DNA of 9,189 bases from Thermoplasmata archaeon (lineage in GTDB: Archaea; Thermoplasmatota; Thermoplasmata; Thermoplasmatales; Thermoplasmataceae), in assembly GCA_021811505.1 (NCBI GenBank), contig JAJZOM010000233.1:1-9189 (forward strand), written 5' to 3'. Shown here piece by piece: positions 6,394 to 9,189 of this stretch. Each line of letters starts with the position of its first letter. Position 1 is the first letter of the stretch. The notes beneath the pieces were generated by a model. The model did not search any database. It worked only from the letters and a program-made list of their open reading frames with translations, and had not been told where the DNA came from. The position numbers and the translations under genes were made by a program.

Positions 6394-6415
6394 CTTCAGA
6401 CGGCTGAACTCTCAC
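6394..6415 (-). repeat. IS66-type right terminal inverted repeat
   Basis: Read on the minus strand it begins GTGAGAGTTCAG and matches the left repeat at 17 of 22 positions. It starts immediately after the transposase stop codon at 6391-6393. The flanking octamers are CGAAAAAG on the left and GAGAAAAG on the right. They agree at 5 of 8 positions, so the expected 8-base target duplication is either decayed or only partly present. Confidence 0.8.
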
Positions 6416-6456
6416 GAGAAAAGAATGAATTTAATTTCTTGTTTATTATATCATAA
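6416..6456 (+). pseudogene. 3' tail of the IS4/IS1634-type transposase
   Basis: Directly outside the IS66 right end lies the octamer GAGAAAAG, which resembles the left flank CGAAAAAG. Continuing the transposase frame from codon AAG 3408-3410 to AAT 6424 gives ...SEIPKK-NEFNFLFIIS and a TAA at 6454-6456. That would end the protein about ten residues after the conserved IPKK, plausible for the family. The evidence is positional and the imperfect duplication weakens it. Confidence 0.5.
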
Positions 6457-6518
6457 AATGCCTATCAGGTCTTTATATACCCTAACGTGAAAAATAAGTA
6501 AATTGTTGGTATTCGATT

Positions 6519-6525
6519 AAAAAAA
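6519..6525 (-). terminator. Oligo-T terminator of tRNA-Arg
   Basis: On the minus strand seven consecutive T begin five bases after the mature 3' end of tRNA-Arg, as expected for archaeal tRNA transcription units. Confidence 0.55.
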
Positions 6526-6530
6526 TTAAA

Positions 6531-6604
6531 CGGGCCCGCTGGGATTCGAACCCAAGTCTTCGGCTTCGAAGGCCAACAGGATATCCTAGCTACCCCACGG
6601 GCCC
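6531..6604 (-). tRNA. tRNA-Arg (anticodon TCG)
   Basis: On the minus strand, acceptor strands GGGCCCG and CGGGCCC pair fully, with G as discriminator and no encoded CCA. The D arm GGGG-TAGCTAGGATA-TCCT is followed by anticodon stem TTGGC/GCCGA around loop CTTCGAA. With T33 before it, the anticodon is TCG (6569-6567), reading CGA and, by wobble, other CGN codons. The T arm is TTGGG-TTCGAAT-CCCAG. There is no intron. The gene points toward tRNA-Leu, so the mobile block sits between two convergent tRNA genes. Confidence 0.94.
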
Positions 6605-6630
6605 ATTGTTAATCATTATAACATACATTA

Positions 6631-6638
6631 TTATAAAA
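6631..6638 (-). promoter_or_regulatory. TATA box of tRNA-Arg
   Basis: The minus strand reads TTTTATAA, centred about 30 bases upstream of the mature tRNA 5' end. A start near 6609 would leave a short 5' leader for RNase P. Confidence 0.5.
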
Positions 6639-6657
6639 TGAATGATTTTCTCGATGC

Positions 6658-6888
6658 TTAGAGTGTTTTCTGTATGCTTTCCCCTGTCGGGAAAATTTTG
6701 TGGGTGTCTCCGGTCGAACGAATGTAGTCGTAGAGAGTGTAGTATGGCTTTGTCTTTCCTTTCTCAACAATCCTCGTTGCTGTGGAAAAGTTGAAACATA
6801 GGTTGCATTTCACAGGGAATCCTGCATGAAGGGAACATATTCCCCCATCATTAAACATGCACAACGATTCCATAGATCTGTCGCTCAA
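6658..6888 (-). CDS. Small Cys/His-rich protein of unknown function, coupled to the STAND ATPase
   Basis: I do not recognise this family. The 76-residue product has a cluster of possible metal ligands in its first third: Cys10, Cys18, His21, Cys28 and Cys31, in CMFNDGGICSLHAGFPVKCNLC. That pattern would suit a zinc site or an iron-sulfur cluster. The remaining two thirds are polar with several aromatic residues (KPYYTLYDYIRSTGD) and no membrane segment. The start is TTG at 6888, which overlaps the TGA of the upstream gene as TTGA. A Shine-Dalgarno GGGAGG at 6904-6899 lies ten bases before it, which favours this TTG over the in-frame ATG at 6873. Overlap and ribosome site imply translational coupling with the ATPase and hence a shared task. 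Confidence 0.72.
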   Translation of the reverse strand: MSDRSMESLCMFNDGGICSLHAGFPVKCNLCFNFSTATRIVEKGKTKPYYTLYDYIRSTGDTHKIFPTGESIQKTL

Positions 6889-9189
6889 ATAAATCTCGCC
6901 TCCCGACTGGTTTCCGCAATCTTGTTTAGCAGTAAATTGCAGGCGGTAGTTCCGTTTTCTTTGATATCATCCTGACGCAATTCCAAAAGCACCTGCGCAG
7001 CTAAATGTATCACACTCTGTGGATTCTCTGTGGAAGAAATGTCCATTACCCCTCCCGTCGCATAATTCCTGAAGATCGGAATCAGACTTGCATAGAAATA
7101 GTTCTGTGTGGTCTCGTCAAAATTCTGGTCAATGTATGTTTTCAACTCTTCCTTCGTTCCATAGGCAACTAGCTCTAAGCATCTGGCGATCTTGGACATT
7201 TCGATTCCGAAGAAGTCGCCAAGTGCTTTCGCTGAATTCTCTGAGCGCTCATATGAAATGCGAGCCTTATCCTCAAACCCCCTCAGGGAGAAATAGATGC
7301 CAGTGATAGTATACCATGTTGGAAGATAATCATCGGGTATATTGAATTCTGTGAACAGAATATCGTCCATTTCTGGAAATATGTGACCTTCTCTGAATGC
7401 TTCCCCGATCAGTTTGATTCCCATTGCCATTCTCTCCTTATTCCTGTCATGTGAATCCTCGGCCAATTTAATGAGTTCCTCAGCATAAGTCAAACCGGCC
7501 TTTATATTGAAGAGATTAAGAAGGACAGTAGCTCCAAACCTGAAAAATGAAAATGACAGGTTACCTTCATTGACCAGCTTGACCAGTCCTGCCTCACTCT
7601 GGAAATATAGCTTGAATTTATCAAACTGATTTGCGTTAAAATACATTTCACACAGATTGTGCGTCGCATAGGCTCTTGCGACCATATCCCCAGACATGTA
7701 AGATTTCTCGATGATTTCTGTAAGAATCCGGGCCGCTTCGTCGAATCGACCCCAGTAACTGTAAATTATTGCTATGTTGTTCAGATTGAGGAGCTCCTTC
7801 TCAAATCTCTTCAGTTTCTGGTTAATTTCAAGCGATTGTCTAAAGCATTCGAGACCGCCCTGAAGATCAAATCGTCTGGTCTTCACAGTGCCAAGGCTGT
7901 GATAAGAATCCGCCATAACACTGTCTATTCCTTCTGTTTTGCCTACATCCATTGCTTTTCTTGCAAAATCCTCTGCGAGGGAGATGTTGTTCAGGTACGA
8001 ATAGTCCATGGACAGCGTAATGTAAACCTCTGCTTTGTCCACTGGATTAAGATCCTTCATGGACAGAATGTCCTCGCATGTGTGAATAGATTCTTCGTAT
8101 TTGTCGACCTTTCTGTACAACTTGGCAAGTTTCAGTTTGACCAGTGAAGGTTCATACCGGACTATTTCCTCTGATGTATATATGTCTCTGGCCGCGTCGT
8201 TGTTTCCCATCAGCTGAAGCGAATCTGCAGCGAGGATTTCGAGATGGGCTTTAACCTGGTTGTCAGAGACCAATTTCTCAAGGTTACGAAAGACGTCCGC
8301 TGAAACGTTGAGGTGACCAAGTCTTTCCATTATTTTCCTCCATTCTGAATCCAATGTGCGTTCTATCAGCTCAGGGTACTTCATGAGCTCGAATATCTTT
8401 ATCCTAGTCATTACTGGAAGATCAGCGAAAATTGGCTGATTCACAAACTCTTCGCTGAGTATGTAGCTCTGAGTGGAAGGAATTTTCTTGATAATTAGTT
8501 CCGCTACCCTCTTGTTTATTATGCTGTAGTTTAGATTATTCTCGATAACAAATCCTTTATTTTTTAATTTTTCAAGTATCTCGAGAACTTCAGATCTTTT
8601 TATTTGAATCAGTTTGGAAATGAAGCTGGGAGACAGTTCTTCCCCAATAAGTGCAATGATTTCAAGAATTGCGCATTCAGCCTCATTGAAATCTAGCAGG
8701 GATCGCTCGTATTTCAATTCTGAACTTGGAGGTATGGGGAAAAACCTGTAAGTTACCTCTTCCAGTTCCTTTTTTGCGTTTACGATACCCTGCTCCTGAT
8801 AATACCTAAGGGTGTAATTTACGTATCTGATGTTTCCATTGGTTAGCCTGTAGAGTTCCTGTATAAATGAATCCGGGAGTTTGTACTTCTCTTCTACAAG
8901 TAAGTATTTGATATCATCTATGGTTGTTTTTTGAAATGAGATGAACTGTATATTCGGCTCAAGCGATACGAGATTAAGAAAGCGGGAAACCGAAGCAAGA
9001 TCTTCAGCGTAATCTTCCGTAAGTGTACCTATTAATACAAAACCATTCTTTTCGGCTATTTTGCTCAGAAAAATGAATAGTTCCCTTGAGTTTTGCCTCA
9101 TGTTTTCAAGGCCCTCTACAATGAATATTGTTTTTTTCACTTTTTCTCCATTGTAGTCGGCAAACCTTTCCACTAGTTCAGGGAATTCA
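6885..9189 (-). CDS. STAND-type ATPase with winged-helix and TPR-like repeats; 5' end missing
   Basis: The frame is open to the right edge, so the start and the Walker A motif lie outside the window; at least 767 codons are present. At the N-terminal side TIFIVEGLENM is a Walker B-like strand (about residues 20-30 from the edge). LIGTLTEDY and a lid helix ending in LTNGN (about 115-119) follow, as in AAA_16/MalT-like ATPases. Residues 165-235 look like a winged helix (ECAILEIIALIGEELSPSF, then EVLEILEKLKNKGFVIE). From about 305 to 670, helical pairs resemble TPRs, for example LVKLKLAKLYRKVDKYEESI, YHSLGTVKTRRFDLQGGLE and NNIAIIYSYWGRFDEAARI. No catalytic effector, membrane segment or DNA-binding C-terminus is visible. 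Such proteins are ligand-sensing switches, and the signal here is unknown. Confidence 0.85.
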   Translation of the reverse strand, partial: EFPELVERFADYNGEKVKKTIFIVEGLENMRQNSRELFIFLSKIAEKNGFVLIGTLTEDYAEDLASVSRFLNLVSLEPNIQFISFQKTTIDDIKYLLVEEKYKLPDSFIQELYRLTNGNIRYVNYTLRYYQEQGIVNAKKELEEVTYRFFPIPPSSELKYERSLLDFNEAECAILEIIALIGEELSPSFISKLIQIKRSEVLEILEKLKNKGFVIENNLNYSIINKRVAELIIKKIPSTQSYILSEEFVNQPIFADLPVMTRIKIFELMKYPELIERTLDSEWRKIMERLGHLNVSADVFRNLEKLVSDNQVKAHLEILAADSLQLMGNNDAARDIYTSEEIVRYEPSLVKLKLAKLYRKVDKYEESIHTCEDILSMKDLNPVDKAEVYITLSMDYSYLNNISLAEDFARKAMDVGKTEGIDSVMADSYHSLGTVKTRRFDLQGGLECFRQSLEINQKLKRFEKELLNLNNIAIIYSYWGRFDEAARILTEIIEKSYMSGDMVARAYATHNLCEMYFNANQFDKFKLYFQSEAGLVKLVNEGNLSFSFFRFGATVLLNLFNIKAGLTYAEELIKLAEDSHDRNKERMAMGIKLIGEAFREGHIFPEMDDILFTEFNIPDDYLPTWYTITGIYFSLRGFEDKARISYERSENSAKALGDFFGIEMSKIARCLELVAYGTKEELKTYIDQNFDETTQNYFYASLIPIFRNYATGGVMDISSTENPQSVIHLAAQVLLELRQDDIKENGTTACNLLLNKIAETSREARFI

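Larger units (their letters stand above)
3411..6415 (+). mobile_element. IS66-type insertion sequence, interrupted by IS110
   Basis: The inverted repeats bound a 3005-base region of which 1515 bases are a later IS110-type insertion, leaving an original element of about 1490 bases. It carries a single tnpC-like gene and no room for the tnpA and tnpB genes of larger IS66 elements. Apart from the IS110 split its gene has no visible lesion, so it is younger than the IS4-type host it landed in. Confidence 0.8.
2211..6456 (+). mobile_element. Decayed IS4/IS1634-type insertion sequence, split by IS66
   Basis: This is the outermost and oldest layer of a nested insertion. Transposase sequence runs from about 2211 to 3410 and appears to resume for 11 codons at 6424-6456, after the IS66-type element at 3411-6415. 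The N-terminal part and left inverted repeat seem lost. I looked for a left end matching the sequence around 6457-6490 and found none. The left boundary is therefore approximate, and the right end beyond the stop codon at 6454-6456 is not defined. Confidence 0.6.

Noticed and set aside
7659..8147. 162-codon plus-strand open frame
   Set aside because: It lies opposite the TPR-like repeats of the STAND gene and has low-complexity, unfamiliar sequence; a shadow frame.
1..9189. CRISPR array
   Set aside because: No regularly spaced direct repeats were seen on either strand.

Overview
The window is archaeal chromosome, most likely from the Thermoplasmatales or a close euryarchaeal relative. It carries two transcription factor B genes, Gar1 and a KEOPS Pcc1 subunit. 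The tRNA genes lack an encoded CCA. Start codons sit about 26 bases downstream of TATA boxes, which indicates leaderless transcripts, and Arg and Ile codons are largely AGG/AGA and ATA. The lineage is an inference from style, not from a match.

Left part (1-2191) is housekeeping. A TFB gene leaves the window on the minus strand (1-122). About 520 bases away, a gar1-tfb operon (642-1804) reads rightward. pcc1 (1805-2023) meets tfb tail to tail with no intergenic base. tRNA-Leu(CAA) follows at 2107-2191.

Middle part (about 2200-6456) is a three-level nest of insertion sequences between tRNA-Leu and an opposing tRNA-Arg. An old 5'-truncated IS4/IS1634-type transposase with an in-frame stop was split by an IS66-type element (3411-6415, inverted ends visible). 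That element was in turn split by a 1515-base IS110-type element (3810-5324). Removing the IS110 element restores one 460-residue IS66 reading frame exactly.

The IS110 element is the best part of the window. Its 224-base 5' noncoding end folds, on the recombinase strand, into a stem-loop followed by two stems with large internal loops, the layout of a bridge RNA. The second internal loop carries stretches matching both element ends. The first carries a stretch matching the IS66 target. The ends used for this test were fixed independently from the IS66 reading frame.

Right part (6531-9189) holds tRNA-Arg(TCG) and a minus-strand operon. Its first gene is a large STAND-type ATPase with a winged-helix region and TPR-like repeats, cut by the window end before its Walker A motif. 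It is translationally coupled to a 76-residue Cys/His-rich protein of unknown function.
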